Origin: Mesorhizobium sp. WSM3862
GTDB lineage: Bacteria > Pseudomonadota > Alphaproteobacteria > Rhizobiales > Rhizobiaceae
Length of the DNA: 64,000 nucleotides
Assembly: GCF_002294985.1 (NCBI RefSeq)
Contig: NZ_NSGE01000002.1
Span: forward strand, 744,001-808,000
Direction of reading: 5' to 3'
Under the pieces are notes generated by a model that worked only from the letters and a program-made list of their open reading frames with translations, was not told the origin of the DNA and did no database searches. Below, in pieces: positions 9,043-17,764 of the stretch (position 1 is the stretch's first letter; the number at the start of each line of letters is the position of its first letter). Both the position numbers and the translations under genes were made by a program.

Positions 9043-10995
9043 ATGCGCTTTCCACCCGCCTTCCTCGACGAGATACGCGACCGCGTGCCGATTTCTTCGG
9101 TGATCGGTCAACGCGTTTCCTGGGATAGGAAGAAGTCCAACGCATCGCGCGGCGATTATTGGGCGTGCTGCCCGTTTCACGGCGAAAAGAGCCCGTCCTT
9201 CCACTGCGAGGACAAGAAGGGGCGCTATCACTGTTTCGGCTGTTCGGTCTCGGGTGATCATTTCAAGTTCCTGACCGAGCTCGACGGCATGAGCTTTCCC
9301 GAAGCGGTCGAAAGGATCGCAGAGATGGCCGGCGTGCCGATGCCGGTGCGCGACGCCCAAGAAGAAAAGCGCGAGAAGGAACGCGCCAGTCTGACCGACG
9401 TCATGGAGATGGCGACGGTCTTCTTCCAGGAGCGCCTGCAGGGACCGGAAGGCGCCAAGGCCCGCGCCTATCTGCGCGACCGCGGTCTGACGCCGGCGAC
9501 GCAGCAGTCCTTCCGGCTCGGCTATGCGCCGGACAGCCGCAATGCGCTCAAGGAATACCTCGCCGCCAAGGGCGTGCCGAAGGCCGACATCGAGGCCTGC
9601 GGACTCGTGCGGCATGGCGACGACATCCCGGTCTCCTATGACTGGTTCCGCGACCGCATCATGTTCCCGATCCCGGATTCGCGCGGCAGGATCATCGCCT
9701 TCGGCGGTCGCGCGCTGGCGCCGGATGCTTTGGCCAAATACATGAACTCGCCGGAGACCGAGCTCTTCCACAAGGGCAACGTGCTCTACAATTTCGCCCG
9801 CGCCCGCAAAGCTGTCGCCAAGGGCGGCACGGTGATCGCTGTCGAAGGCTATATGGATGTGATCGCGCTGGCACAGGCCGGCTTCGAGAATGCCGTGGCG
9901 CCTCTCGGCACCGCGCTCACCGAAAACCAGCTCGAGCTTTTGTGGCGCATGGCGCCGGAGCCGGTGCTGTGCTTCGACGGCGACAAGGCCGGGTTGAAGG
10001 CGGCATGGCGCGCCGCCGATCTCGCGCTGCCGTCGGTGCAGGCCGGGCGCTCGGCACGCTTCGCGATGCTGCCCGAAGGCAAGGACCCCGACGATCTGGT
10101 CAAAGAGGATGGGCCGGACGCGTTCCGCGCGGTGCTTTCGGAAGCGCGGCCGCTCGCCGATCTTCTGTGGATGCGCGAGACGGCCGGCGGCGTGTTCGAT
10201 ACGCCGGAGCGGCGGGCGGAGCTCGAGAACACGCTGCGCGAGCTTACCGGCCGCATCCGCGACGAAAGCCTGCGCTACCACTATCAGCAGGAGATGCGCG
10301 AGCGCGTCCTAAGCTTCTTCGGCTCGCAGCGCGGCGCGCGGCAAGGCCTACACGGGGGACGCCAGGACGGCCGGCCAGGCGAGCGCGGCAGAGGTTCGGC
10401 GCCAGGCGGGGCGTTTGGCCGGGGCGCTGCCGGCGCGCGCACCGCCATCACCGAAAGCCTCGGCCGCTCGGCGCTGGTCAAGCGCACGGGGGAGGCCATG
10501 TCGGTGCGCGAGGCGACGATCATCGTGGCGCTGGTCAACCATCCGCCGCTGATCGACGAGAATTTCGCGCATGTCGAATTCCTCGACCTTGCCAATTCGG
10601 ATCTCAGGCGGCTGCATGCCGCCATCCTCGACGCGATGGCGCATGACGCGGCCGACGGCCGCGGCGCGGTCATCGCCACCATCGAGCGCGCCGGATGCGG
10701 CGACATCTGGGAGCGCGCGGTAGCGCTCATCAAGCGGGCGCGGCAGTGGCCTGCGCTCGAAACCGCGGGACTTGACGATGCCCGCGACGCCTTCAACCAA
10801 GCGCTGCACTTGCAGCGCAGCGCGCGCACCTTACATAGGGAGCTGAAACAGGCGCAGGCGGCGCTCGATGCAGACCCGTCGGACGAAAACTTCCGGCATC
10901 TCGTTGAGATTCAAGCGCAATTCAACGATGTACAGGCAACGGAAGCGCTGATCGAAGGGTTCGGCGTTTCGTCGGGCAGGGCTGGGCGCGCTTAG
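9043..10995 (+). CDS. dnaG: DNA primase DnaG
   Basis: Primase that makes the RNA primers for chromosomal replication; 650 residues, normal for Alphaproteobacteria. The N-terminal CHC2 zinc-binding domain is complete (CCPFHGEKSPSFHCEDKKG then YHCFGCS), followed by the TOPRIM catalytic core with VEGYMDVI, the acidic LCFDGDKAG motif, and a C-terminal domain (from about residue 440) that contacts DnaB. A glycine/arginine-rich linker near residues 430-455 divides them. The start MRFPPAFLDEIRDRVPISSV is the usual one; the upstream in-frame ATG at 9019 would only add a few odd residues. It precedes rpoD, the common arrangement. Confidence 0.97.
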   Translation: MRFPPAFLDEIRDRVPISSVIGQRVSWDRKKSNASRGDYWACCPFHGEKSPSFHCEDKKGRYHCFGCSVSGDHFKFLTELDGMSFPEAVERIAEMAGVPMPVRDAQEEKREKERASLTDVMEMATVFFQERLQGPEGAKARAYLRDRGLTPATQQSFRLGYAPDSRNALKEYLAAKGVPKADIEACGLVRHGDDIPVSYDWFRDRIMFPIPDSRGRIIAFGGRALAPDALAKYMNSPETELFHKGNVLYNFARARKAVAKGGTVIAVEGYMDVIALAQAGFENAVAPLGTALTENQLELLWRMAPEPVLCFDGDKAGLKAAWRAADLALPSVQAGRSARFAMLPEGKDPDDLVKEDGPDAFRAVLSEARPLADLLWMRETAGGVFDTPERRAELENTLRELTGRIRDESLRYHYQQEMRERVLSFFGSQRGARQGLHGGRQDGRPGERGRGSAPGGAFGRGAAGARTAITESLGRSALVKRTGEAMSVREATIIVALVNHPPLIDENFAHVEFLDLANSDLRRLHAAILDAMAHDAADGRGAVIATIERAGCGDIWERAVALIKRARQWPALETAGLDDARDAFNQALHLQRSARTLHRELKQAQAALDADPSDENFRHLVEIQAQFNDVQATEALIEGFGVSSGRAGRA

Positions 10996-11065
10996 GCCCA
11001 GGTCGGCCCGAAATGAAGTGGAAATGCTCAAGGCGCGTCGATTCGACGCCTCTAAGTCGGGCAAT

Positions 11066-11090
11066 TGATTCGCTTTTTTCATGCGAATCA
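11066..11090. repeat. inverted repeat upstream of rpoD
   Basis: Arms TGATTCGC (11066-11073) and GCGAATCA (11083-11090) are exact complements separated by nine bases that include a T run. It could be a weak terminator for dnaG (the T run is in the loop, which argues against it) or a protein-binding site near the rpoD promoter. Function unknown. Confidence 0.45.
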
Positions 11091-11247
11091 TGCCAGAGGC
11101 GCTTGACCTTCTGGCAGATTGGCGGAATCAGGACGATTCGAAACGTTAACCGTGCCCGGCGTCGGTGGGAAATTTTGAGCGATGTAAGGTTCTGGCGACT
11201 GGACAGGCAAAAGGCCTGCCACAGATACCAGGGTTAATCTGGACTTA

Positions 11248-11293
11248 ATGCATGTCGCCCAAAAGTGGAACCGGTTTTGGGGCAACGACAGGC
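11248..11293. repeat. rhizobial-type palindromic intergenic repeat (CATGTCG variant)
   Basis: The segment contains CATGTCGCCCAAAA, a short GC spacer, and TTTTGGGGCAACGACAGGC, which can fold into a stem of about 15 base pairs. Similar short palindromes with an ACCGG- or CCGCT-containing centre recur in rhizobial intergenic regions, and two related copies occur in this window (15294-15340, 23514-23558). Assignment to that repeat class is from memory of such genomes, not from a search. Confidence 0.55.
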
Positions 11294-11417
11294 AGCAAAC
11301 AAAAGAGATGATGCGGTCAGTGGCCCGGTAAGAAGCGTTCTGGGGCGAGCGCATCCGGTTTGACCGGTCCGGCAGCTTACGCGGCTTCGATATTCGGCCG
11401 CTTGGAGACGACAAAGA

Positions 11418-13448
11418 ATGGCGACAAAGGAAAAGGAAGAGGTCGAGACCGAACGTGAAGGCGCCACAGATGGCCCGCTGCTCGACCTTTCCGATGATGC
11501 TGTCAAGAAGATGATCAAGGCCGCCAAGAAGCGCGGCTATGTGACCATGGACGAACTGAACTCGGTGCTGCCCTCGGAGGAAGTGACATCCGAGCAGATC
11601 GAGGACACGATGGCCATGCTGTCCGACATGGGCATCAACGTCGTAGAGGACGACGAGCAGGGCGAGGAGGCGGAAGGCGGCGACGCGGGCGCCGACTCCG
11701 AGGAAGACGCCAACGAGCTTGCCGAGCAGACCGGCACCGCCGTTGCCACCACGACCACCAAGAAAGAGCCGACCGACCGCACCGACGATCCGGTGCGCAT
11801 GTATCTGCGCGAGATGGGCTCGGTCGAGCTTCTGTCGCGCGAGGGCGAAATCGCGATCGCCAAGCGCATCGAGGCCGGCCGCGAGACGATGATTGCGGGC
11901 CTTTGCGAGAGCCCGCTCACCTTCCAGGCGATCATCATCTGGCGCGACGAGCTCAACGAATCGAAGATCCTGCTGCGCGAGATCATCGATCTCGAGGCGA
12001 CGTATGCCGGCCCCGAGGCCAAGCAGGCGCCGGTCGTCGAACGCGTCGAGGAAGCGCCCAAGGCCGAAGAGAAGCCGCGCGGCCGCGCGGCGGCGCGCGA
12101 GGAAGAAGACGACATCACCAATGTCGGCGGCGACACGCGCGGGCTGGAAGAAGAGGAAGACGACGAGGACGAGGCAAGCCTGTCGCTGGCCGCGATGGAA
12201 GCGGAATTGCGCCCGCAGGTGATGGAGACGCTCGACGTCATCGCCGACACTTACAAGAAGCTTCGCAAGCTGCAGGACCAGCAGGTCGAGAACCGGCTGG
12301 CGGCTGCCGGTACGCTTTCGCCCAGCCAGGATCGCCGGCTGAAGGAGCTCAAGGAGCAGCTCATCAAGGCGGTGAAGTCGCTGTCGCTCAACACCGCGCG
12401 CATCGAAGCGCTGGTCGAGCAGCTCTACGACATCAACAAGCGCCTGGTGCAGAACGAGGGCAAGCTGCTTCGGCTCGCCGAAAGCTACGGCGTGCGCCGC
12501 GAGGAGTTCCTCAAGGAGTATCAGGGCTCGGAGCTCGATCCGAACTGGACCCGCTCGATCGCGAATCTCACCTCGCGCGGCTGGAAGGAATTCACCAAGA
12601 ACGAGAAGGACGCGATCAAGGACCTGCGCGCCGAGATCCAGAACCTCGCCACCGAGACGGCGATCTCGATTCTGGAATTCCGCAGGATCGTCAACCAGGT
12701 GCAGAAGGGCGAGCGCGAGGCCGCGATCGCCAAGAAGGAAATGGTGGAAGCGAACCTTCGGCTCGTCATCTCCATCGCCAAGAAATACACCAATCGCGGC
12801 CTGCAGTTCCTGGACCTGATCCAGGAAGGCAATATCGGCCTGATGAAGGCAGTCGACAAATTCGAGTATCGCCGCGGCTACAAGTTCTCGACCTACGCGA
12901 CATGGTGGATCCGGCAGGCGATCACCCGCTCGATCGCCGATCAGGCGCGCACCATCCGCATTCCGGTGCACATGATCGAGACGATCAACAAGATCGTGCG
13001 TACCTCGCGCCAGATGCTGCATGAGATCGGCCGCGAGCCGACGCCGGAAGAGCTGGCAGAGAAGCTCGCAATGCCGCTCGAAAAAGTGCGCAAGGTGCTG
13101 AAGATCGCCAAGGAGCCGATCTCGCTCGAAACGCCGGTCGGCGACGAGGAGGATTCGCATCTCGGCGACTTCATCGAGGACAAGATGGCGATCCTGCCGA
13201 TCGACGCGGCGATCCAGGCCAATCTGCGCGAGACGACCACGCGCGTGCTGGCTTCGCTCACCCCGCGCGAGGAGCGTGTTCTGCGGATGCGCTTCGGCAT
13301 CGGCATGAACACCGACCACACGCTGGAAGAGGTCGGCCAGCAGTTCTCGGTCACCCGCGAGCGTATCCGTCAGATCGAGGCCAAGGCGCTGCGCAAGCTC
13401 AAGCACCCGAGCCGCTCGCGGAAGCTGAGAAGCTTCCTGGACAGCTGA
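11418..13448 (+). CDS. rpoD: RNA polymerase primary sigma factor RpoD
   Basis: The housekeeping sigma-70 factor, 676 residues. Region 1.1 is at the N-terminus ([20 protein letters not shown]), followed by a long acidic segment and the non-conserved insert. Regions 2.1-2.4 are intact ([59 protein letters not shown]), as are region 3 and region 4.2 ([20 protein letters not shown]), which read the -10 and -35 elements. It ends with the typical [14 protein letters not shown] clear terminator follows within 25 bases. Placement after dnaG is the usual macromolecular-synthesis arrangement. Confidence 0.98.
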   Translation: MATKEKEEVETEREGATDGPLLDLSDDAVKKMIKAAKKRGYVTMDELNSVLPSEEVTSEQIEDTMAMLSDMGINVVEDDEQGEEAEGGDAGADSEEDANELAEQTGTAVATTTTKKEPTDRTDDPVRMYLREMGSVELLSREGEIAIAKRIEAGRETMIAGLCESPLTFQAIIIWRDELNESKILLREIIDLEATYAGPEAKQAPVVERVEEAPKAEEKPRGRAAAREEEDDITNVGGDTRGLEEEEDDEDEASLSLAAMEAELRPQVMETLDVIADTYKKLRKLQDQQVENRLAAAGTLSPSQDRRLKELKEQLIKAVKSLSLNTARIEALVEQLYDINKRLVQNEGKLLRLAESYGVRREEFLKEYQGSELDPNWTRSIANLTSRGWKEFTKNEKDAIKDLRAEIQNLATETAISILEFRRIVNQVQKGEREAAIAKKEMVEANLRLVISIAKKYTNRGLQFLDLIQEGNIGLMKAVDKFEYRRGYKFSTYATWWIRQAITRSIADQARTIRIPVHMIETINKIVRTSRQMLHEIGREPTPEELAEKLAMPLEKVRKVLKIAKEPISLETPVGDEEDSHLGDFIEDKMAILPIDAAIQANLRETTTRVLASLTPREERVLRMRFGIGMNTDHTLEEVGQQFSVTRERIRQIEAKALRKLKHPSRSRKLRSFLDS

Positions 13449-13470
13449 GCGGAAACGCAACACACGAAAA

Positions 13471-13492
13471 AAGGCGCCTCGGCGCCCTTTTC
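13471..13492 (+). terminator. rho-independent terminator of rpoD
   Basis: GGCGC (13473-13477), a CTCG loop and GCGCC (13482-13486) form a stem extended by A-T pairs on the outside and followed by CTTTTC. It begins 23 bases after the rpoD stop codon. Confidence 0.8.
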
Positions 13493-13649
13493 ATTCCCGT
13501 CATTTGTTATGCCGCCTTGCCGGGCTTGCTCAACAGGAGGATAATTTCAGGGTCGGATGCATTTGTGGGCGACAAGCCGGATGCCCGCCCCGGACGCCGG
13601 TCGCAACTGCCAGGCGTCGCGCTCCGTGGCTCCCGGTGGGAGGTGTGCC

Positions 13650-13943
13650 ATGACAACCTACATCGTGCTTATCAACTGGACCGAATTGGGCGCCAAGAAC
13701 GTGCGGGAGTCGCCGAAGCGGCTCGATGCCGCCAAGAAGCTGCTCGGTGAAATGGGCGGATCGTTCAAGGCATTCTATCTGACCATGGGCGAATGCGACA
13801 TGGTCGCCATTGTCGAAGCGCCGGACGATGCCGTGCTTGCCCGCTTCGCGCTGATGTTGTCGTCGGGCGGCAATGTCAGGACGCGGACGATGAAGGCGTT
13901 TCCGGAATTCGCCTACCGCGAGATCATCAGTTCGCTGGGGTAG
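13650..13943 (+). CDS. GYD domain-containing protein
   Basis: A 97-residue protein of the GYD family, which forms small ferredoxin-like dimers of unknown function. The usual pattern is visible: MTTYIVLINWTELGAKNV at the start, LGEMGGSFKAFYLTMGECD in the middle (the family's G-x-Y/F tract followed by a D-containing strand), and VRTRTMKAFPEF near the end. GGGAGG at 13638-13643 supports the start. It is 64 bases upstream of the DCC-family gene and may be co-transcribed. Confidence 0.85.
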   Translation: MTTYIVLINWTELGAKNVRESPKRLDAAKKLLGEMGGSFKAFYLTMGECDMVAIVEAPDDAVLARFALMLSSGGNVRTRTMKAFPEFAYREIISSLG

Positions 13944-14007
13944 AACGCCGGAAACAGCCCGGCTCGATGCTGTTGCGGTGCCGCGCTCGGTCGCCGATAG
14001 TCGCGCG

Positions 14008-14388
14008 ATGCCTGAACCGTTGCTGACTGTCTGGTACAACACACGCTGCCCGGTCTGCGATGCCGGCATCAAGCGCCAGAAACGGCGGCTGATGGAAGCG
14101 GTCAAGTCCGGCCGCGTCGAATTCCGCGACATCAATTTCGAACCGCAAGCGCTTTCAGCCTTCGGCGCCTCGCTCGAGGATGTCCGCCGTCGGCTGCATG
14201 CGACCGATGCCGAGGGCAAGCTGCTGGTCGGTGCCGATGTGGCGATCGCGGTCTGGCGGCTCACGCCTGGCGAGGGATGGCTGGCCACCCTGTTCGGCAA
14301 TCCGGCCGTGCTGCGGCTGACGCGCTTTGTCTATGATCGCTTGGCCGATCTTCTCTACGCCTGGAACCGCCGCACAGGCCGCTGGTAG
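14008..14388 (+). CDS. DCC family thiol-disulfide oxidoreductase-like protein (DUF393)
   Basis: A 126-residue protein of the DUF393 family, named for its conserved cysteines. LTVWYNTRCPVCDAGI near residues 5-20 carries the CxxC motif in a thioredoxin-like setting; VEFRDINFEPQAL and the later LLVGADVAIAVWRLTPG complete the family pattern. Substrates are unknown; a redox role is assumed from the CxxC. The ATG at 14008 is chosen because the family begins just before the CxxC strand. Confidence 0.85.
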   Translation: MPEPLLTVWYNTRCPVCDAGIKRQKRRLMEAVKSGRVEFRDINFEPQALSAFGASLEDVRRRLHATDAEGKLLVGADVAIAVWRLTPGEGWLATLFGNPAVLRLTRFVYDRLADLLYAWNRRTGRW

Positions 14389-14449
14389 CCGGTTTTCGCA
14401 GCGCGTGGCGTCGCATTTCGGACGCCTGGCGGTTCGCTTGGCGTCAACG

Positions 14450-14514
14450 AAGATACATCGTAAGATATATCTTGACTTAACGGCCGCCGCCTACTTAAGA
14501 TATATCGTAAGATA
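14450..14514 (+). promoter_or_regulatory. padR promoter with repeated operator
   Basis: Two near-identical 18-base blocks, AAGATAYATCGTAAGATA, lie at 14450-14467 and 14497-14514, 47 bases apart. Between them is a palindrome AAGATATATCTT (14462-14473) overlapping a TTGACT -35 box (14472-14477), with TAAGAT at 14496-14501 as a -10 after an 18-base spacer. The repeats thus cover both promoter elements just ahead of the PadR gene, a layout that fits self-repression. Binding is inferred. Confidence 0.7.
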
Positions 14515-14532
14515 GAACTCAAGGAGCGATCC

Positions 14533-15204
14533 ATGCACAAGCATAGTCCCTTCGGGTACAACCATTTCGGTCAGCGCATGTTCATGCACATGGCCGGTCG
14601 TTTCGGCGGTCGCGGCGGCGGCTTTGGTCCCTTCGGGCAGGGCATGCGGGGCGGCGGCCGCGGCGGTCCGGGCGACATGTTCCGCGCCGGCCGCATGCTG
14701 GCCGACGGCGATCTCAAGCTGATCACGCTGTCGCTTCTGGCCGAGGCGCCGCGCCACGGCTACGACATCATCAAGGCGCTGGAGGAACGCACCAGCGGCA
14801 TCTACAGCCCGAGCCCGGGCGTGGTCTATCCGACGCTGACCTTTCTCGAAGAGGCCGGCTATGCCGTCTCGTCAAGCGAAGGCAACAAGAAGGTGTTCTC
14901 GATCACCGAGGCGGGCAGGGCGCATCTTGAGCAAAATCGCGAGATGATCGATCACGTGCTCGACCATCTCGAGCGGTTCGGCCGCAAGATGGCCAAGGCT
15001 CGCGACTGGTTCGGCTGGAACGACGAGGGCGAGGACGGCGGCCGGCGCGGCCGTCACGAAAAGCGCGACCGGTTCCGCGCACTGCGCCACCGCCTACGCG
15101 CCGCACTCAGCGATATTGTCGATGCGCCGGAGGACAAGCAGGCCGAGGCGATCAGCATTCTGGAAGACGCCGCCGCAGCGCTCGAGGCCCTCTCACGTCG
15201 ATGA
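14533..15204 (+). CDS. PadR family transcriptional regulator
   Basis: A 223-residue repressor. After a glycine/arginine/phenylalanine-rich tail of about 55 residues, a winged helix starts at DLKLITLSLLAEAPRHGYDI, with the PadR signature SPGVVYPTLTFLEEAGY and the wing NKKVFSITEAGRAHL. The C-terminal helices mediate dimerisation. PadR proteins with such G/R-rich N-termini are common in rhizobia and often control efflux or metal genes. The start follows a run of operator-like repeats that probably mediate self-regulation. It is followed by a terminator and has no obvious co-transcribed partner. Confidence 0.9.
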   Translation: MHKHSPFGYNHFGQRMFMHMAGRFGGRGGGFGPFGQGMRGGGRGGPGDMFRAGRMLADGDLKLITLSLLAEAPRHGYDIIKALEERTSGIYSPSPGVVYPTLTFLEEAGYAVSSSEGNKKVFSITEAGRAHLEQNREMIDHVLDHLERFGRKMAKARDWFGWNDEGEDGGRRGRHEKRDRFRALRHRLRAALSDIVDAPEDKQAEAISILEDAAAALEALSRR

Positions 15205-15252
15205 GCCGCCCCGGCACTGAAGGAGCTATTGCTGGCTCGACCAATGACCGTC

Positions 15253-15288
15253 AAAGCGGGATGACTTCCAAAAGTCATCCCGTTTATC
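15253..15288 (+). terminator. rho-independent terminator of padR
   Basis: An 11-base perfect stem, CGGGATGACTT (15257-15267) with AAGTCATCCCG (15272-15282) and a four-base loop, is followed by TTTATCTTT. It lies 53 bases after the PadR stop codon. Confidence 0.85.
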
Positions 15289-15293
15289 TTTGT

Positions 15294-15340
15294 GAGCATG
15301 CTCTTCCCGAAACCGCTGCACAGTTTTCGGGATCATGCTG
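15294..15340. repeat. rhizobial-type palindromic intergenic repeat (GATCATGC variant)
   Basis: AGCATGCTCTTCCCGAAA, a CCGCTGCACAG centre and TTTTCGGGATCATGCT form an imperfect hairpin. It is related in plan to the copies at 11248-11293 and 23514-23558 and lies between the padR terminator and the HlyU gene. Confidence 0.6.
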
Positions 15341-15403
15341 TAGTGAAAATCGTCCTGCGGCACGCTATGTGATGCAGGACGATTTGCCGTTGGAGGATGC
15401 GCT

Positions 15404-15697
15404 ATGTCTTTTCTGAAACGTCTTTTCGGCGGCGGCGGTGGTGAGGCGACGGACACCGGAGCCGCGAAGCCGGCAAAGCAGGTCGAGCACAAGGGATTCC
15501 TGATCAGCGCCACGCCCTACAAGGCGGACGGCCAGTACCAGACCTGCGGCATCGTCTCCAAGGAAGTGGACGGCGTGATGAAGGAGCACCGCTTCATCCG
15601 CGCCGACCGTTTCGCCGGGCTGGACGATGCGGTCGACATCTCGATCAAGAAGGGCATCCAGCTCGTCGACGAGCAGGGCGAGCGGATGTTCGGATAG
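15404..15697 (+). CDS. HlyU family protein
   Basis: A 97-residue protein of the HlyU family (in Vibrio an ArsR-unrelated activator name also used for this alphaproteobacterial domain family). It begins MSFLKRLFGGGGGE, has KQVEHKGFLISATPYKADGQ and a QTCGIVSKEVDG strand, and ends DEQGERMFG. A transcriptional role is by family name only; no DNA-binding motif can be pointed to. It is a single gene preceded by a palindromic repeat. Confidence 0.8.
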   Translation: MSFLKRLFGGGGGEATDTGAAKPAKQVEHKGFLISATPYKADGQYQTCGIVSKEVDGVMKEHRFIRADRFAGLDDAVDISIKKGIQLVDEQGERMFG

Positions 15698-15727
15698 GCG
15701 TTGCCGCGGGGTCCGTTTTTGTCGGGA

Positions 15728-16660
15728 TCAGAACGCGACTTTGTCGCCGCCCTTCAGCTGCAGGATGTGCCGCGCCTCGTCGGGCGTGGCGATCGAGGCG
15801 CCGAAGCCCTCGATGATCTGGCGGACCTTCGTTACTTGTTCGGCGCTCGAGCGCGCAAGCTTGCCCTTGCCGATCCATAACGAGTCCTCCAGGCCAACCC
15901 GCACATTGCCGCCCAGCGCGATCGCCTGCGTGGCGATCGGCAGTTGGTGGCGGCCGGCGCCCAGCACCGACCAGTGATATTCGTTGCCGAACAGCCGATC
16001 GGCCGTGCGCTTCATATGGGCGACGTCCTCCGGATGCGTGCCGATTCCGCCGAGGATGCCGAACACGCTCTGGACGAAGAACGGTGCCTTCACCAGCCCG
16101 CGCTCGACGAAATGCGCCAGGGTATAGAGATGGCCGATGTCGTAGCACTCGATCTCGAAGCGCGTGCCGTTGTCGGCGCAGGTGCGCAATATGTGCTCGA
16201 TATCGCCGAAAGTGTTGCGGAAGATCCGGTCGCGCGACGATTCGAGATAGGGCCGCTCCCACTCATGCTCGAACGTCTTGAAGCGCTCCAGCATCGGAAA
16301 CAGCGCGAAGTTCATCGAGCCCATGTTGAGCGAGGCGACCTCGGGCGCGAAGACTTTCGCGGGCCTGACGCGTTCCTCCACGCTCATCGTCGCCGCACCA
16401 CCGGTGGTGATGTTGACGACGCAGTTGGAGCGCTGCTTGATGACCTGCAGGAAAGGGGCGAACGCCTCGGTCGACTGGTCGGGGCGTCCGTCGACCGGAT
16501 TGCGGGCATGAAGGTGGACGATCGCGGCACCCGCCTCGGCCGCCTCGATAGCGGCGGTCGCGATCTCCTCGGCCGTCACCGGCAAGTGCGGCGACATTGA
16601 CGGCGTGTGGATCGAGCCTGTGACCGCGCAGGTGATGATGATCTTGTTCTGGCTTGCCAC
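15728..16660 (-). CDS. BKACE-type 3-keto-5-aminohexanoate cleavage family enzyme
   Basis: A 310-residue TIM-barrel enzyme of the beta-keto acid cleavage family, which condenses a beta-keto acid with acetyl-CoA to give acetoacetate and a new CoA ester, using a zinc ion. The zinc ligands are visible in IVHLHARNP near residue 50 (His-x-His), with the conserved NITTGG, SLNMGSMNF and EIECYDIGHL segments following. The start is taken as GTG at 16660, giving the typical MASQNKIIITCAVTGSIH N-terminus; no ATG fits. Its substrate in this organism is unknown, and a decayed transporter gene upstream suggests a lost transport partner. Confidence 0.85.
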   Translation of the reverse strand: MASQNKIIITCAVTGSIHTPSMSPHLPVTAEEIATAAIEAAEAGAAIVHLHARNPVDGRPDQSTEAFAPFLQVIKQRSNCVVNITTGGAATMSVEERVRPAKVFAPEVASLNMGSMNFALFPMLERFKTFEHEWERPYLESSRDRIFRNTFGDIEHILRTCADNGTRFEIECYDIGHLYTLAHFVERGLVKAPFFVQSVFGILGGIGTHPEDVAHMKRTADRLFGNEYHWSVLGAGRHQLPIATQAIALGGNVRVGLEDSLWIGKGKLARSSAEQVTKVRQIIEGFGASIATPDEARHILQLKGGDKVAF

Positions 16661-16688
16661 TTTTTGATGCCCTGATCTGATCTCTTCG

Positions 16689-16940
16689 CTATTCGGCCGC
16701 GCCCTGTTCGACCGCGTCCTGTTCGACCGCTTGGGTGATGCCGGCAATGAACCGCTTCGACGGCACGACATAGAACAGGGTACTCGGCAGCGCCGCCAGT
16801 GTCAGCCCGGTGAACAGCTAGTCGGCGGTGAATCCGACGAACACCGTCAGGCCCTGGGGCAGTTTCCTCAAATTGTCGAAGGTGATCAGCACCAGCGGGA
16901 AGAAACAGTCGTTCCAGATCGGGACGGCTTGACGAACATG
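16689..16940 (-). pseudogene. 3' remnant of a MalG-type sugar ABC permease
   Basis: Reading the minus strand from about 16940, the frame gives RQAVPIWNDCFFPLVLIT, then LPQGLTVFVGFTAD, an in-frame TAG, and then LFTGLTLAALPSTLFYVV and SKRFIAGITQAVEQ before the final stop at 16689. This is the C-terminal third of a binding-protein-dependent sugar permease. The stop codon, the missing N-terminal part and an extended duplicated tail (AVEQDAVEQGAAE) mark it as decayed. It lies immediately upstream of the BKACE gene on the same strand, so it may be the last trace of a transport operon. Confidence 0.8.
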
Positions 16941-16973
16941 CAAGAAAGGCAGGCGCCAATCGGCGCCCGCCTT
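16941..16973 (-). terminator. rho-independent terminator of azoR
   Basis: On the minus strand, a 12-base stem with one mismatch (AAGGCGGGCGCC, four-base loop, GGCGCCTGCCTT) is followed by TCTTG. It lies 37 bases after the azoreductase stop codon and abuts the permease remnant. Confidence 0.75.
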
Positions 16974-17009
16974 GTCATTCTCAGGGTATCTTCATTCTCA
17001 GGGCAATGA

Positions 17010-17654
17010 TTACGCGGCCACGGCGATCCCGTCCGCGTTAGCAGCCGCGGCAGCGATCGCATCCACCTTGGCGGTCGCCTTGGCAAGCGCGGCGGTAACC
17101 GCGTCGGCGCCCATGCCGACGCCTTCGACGCGGATCACTTCGACGTCCGTCATGCCCAGGAAGGCAAGCACGCCGCGCAGGTAGGGGATGGCGTGATCCA
17201 TCTGCACCGCGGCACCCTCGGAATAGATGCCGCCCGAAGCAAGCACGATATAGACCTTCTTGCCGGCGACCAAGCCCTTCGGGCCATTCTCACCATAAGC
17301 AAAAGTCCTGCCCGAGCGTGCGACGTGGTCGATCCACGACTTCAACGTCGAGGAAATGTTGAAGTTGATGAAACCGGTGGCGAGGATAATCGTGTCAGCC
17401 GCGAACAGCTCGTCGAGCACCGCATCGGATACGCCGACCACCTCGGCCTGACGCGGGCTGCGTGCCTCGGCCGGGGTGTAGATGCCGGTGGCATAGTCAG
17501 GATCGATATGCGGCAGCGGATCGGCGACCAAGTCGCGCACGACAAGTGTGTTGGACGGATCGGCGGCGACCAGCTTCTGAGCAAGATCGGTGGCGACGCG
17601 GGTCGAGTGCGAGGCGGCGCCGCGCGGGCTGGAGGTAACAAGCAGTATGGACAT
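17010..17654 (-). CDS. azoR: FMN-dependent NADH-azoreductase
   Basis: A 214-residue flavodoxin-fold quinone/azo reductase that transfers electrons from NADH through FMN. It starts MSILLVTSSPRGAASHSTRV, where the SSPRG loop binds the FMN phosphate, and contains ADTIILATGFINFNISSTLKSWIDHV (flavin-binding and dimer region) and VLASGGIYS. Length and motifs match AzoR. It diverges from a LysR gene 110 bases away, a common arrangement in which the regulator controls the reductase in response to quinones or electrophiles. Confidence 0.9.
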   Translation of the reverse strand: MSILLVTSSPRGAASHSTRVATDLAQKLVAADPSNTLVVRDLVADPLPHIDPDYATGIYTPAEARSPRQAEVVGVSDAVLDELFAADTIILATGFINFNISSTLKSWIDHVARSGRTFAYGENGPKGLVAGKKVYIVLASGGIYSEGAAVQMDHAIPYLRGVLAFLGMTDVEVIRVEGVGMGADAVTAALAKATAKVDAIAAAAANADGIAVAA

Positions 17655-17725
17655 GGCGGTGTCCCCTTTGGGTTGGATTGACTTTCCCGTCCAATATGGG
17701 GTTGCCGCTCTATCCGGAAAACTGG

Positions 17726-17741
17726 TATTATTTGCATAGTA
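17726..17741. promoter_or_regulatory. candidate LysR operator between azoR and its regulator
   Basis: TATTAT (17726-17731) and ATAGTA (17736-17741) form an imperfect inverted repeat around TTGC in an A/T-rich stretch of the divergent region. It sits 24 bases before the LysR start, where a LysR recognition site is expected. The match is weak and the role is inferred. Confidence 0.35.
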
Positions 17742-17764
17742 TCCATCGAGAATGTGGATTGATC

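Larger units (their letters stand above)
10996..11417. other. dnaG-rpoD intergenic region
   Basis: These 422 bases contain no convincing gene. They hold two inverted repeats (8-base arms TGATTCGC/GCGAATCA at 11066-11090, and GCCAGA/TCTGGC at 11092-11115) and one rhizobial-type palindromic repeat at 11248-11293. The region must include the rpoD promoter, but I could not choose a convincing -35/-10 pair. Confidence 0.5.

Noticed and set aside
11088..13463. A 791-codon open frame on the minus strand opposite rpoD
   Set aside because: It is the shadow of the rpoD coding frame; the sense strand encodes all sigma-70 regions.
13449..13649. Riboswitch or small RNA after rpoD
   Set aside because: Apart from the terminator and the ribosome-binding site of the GYD gene I see no conserved structure.
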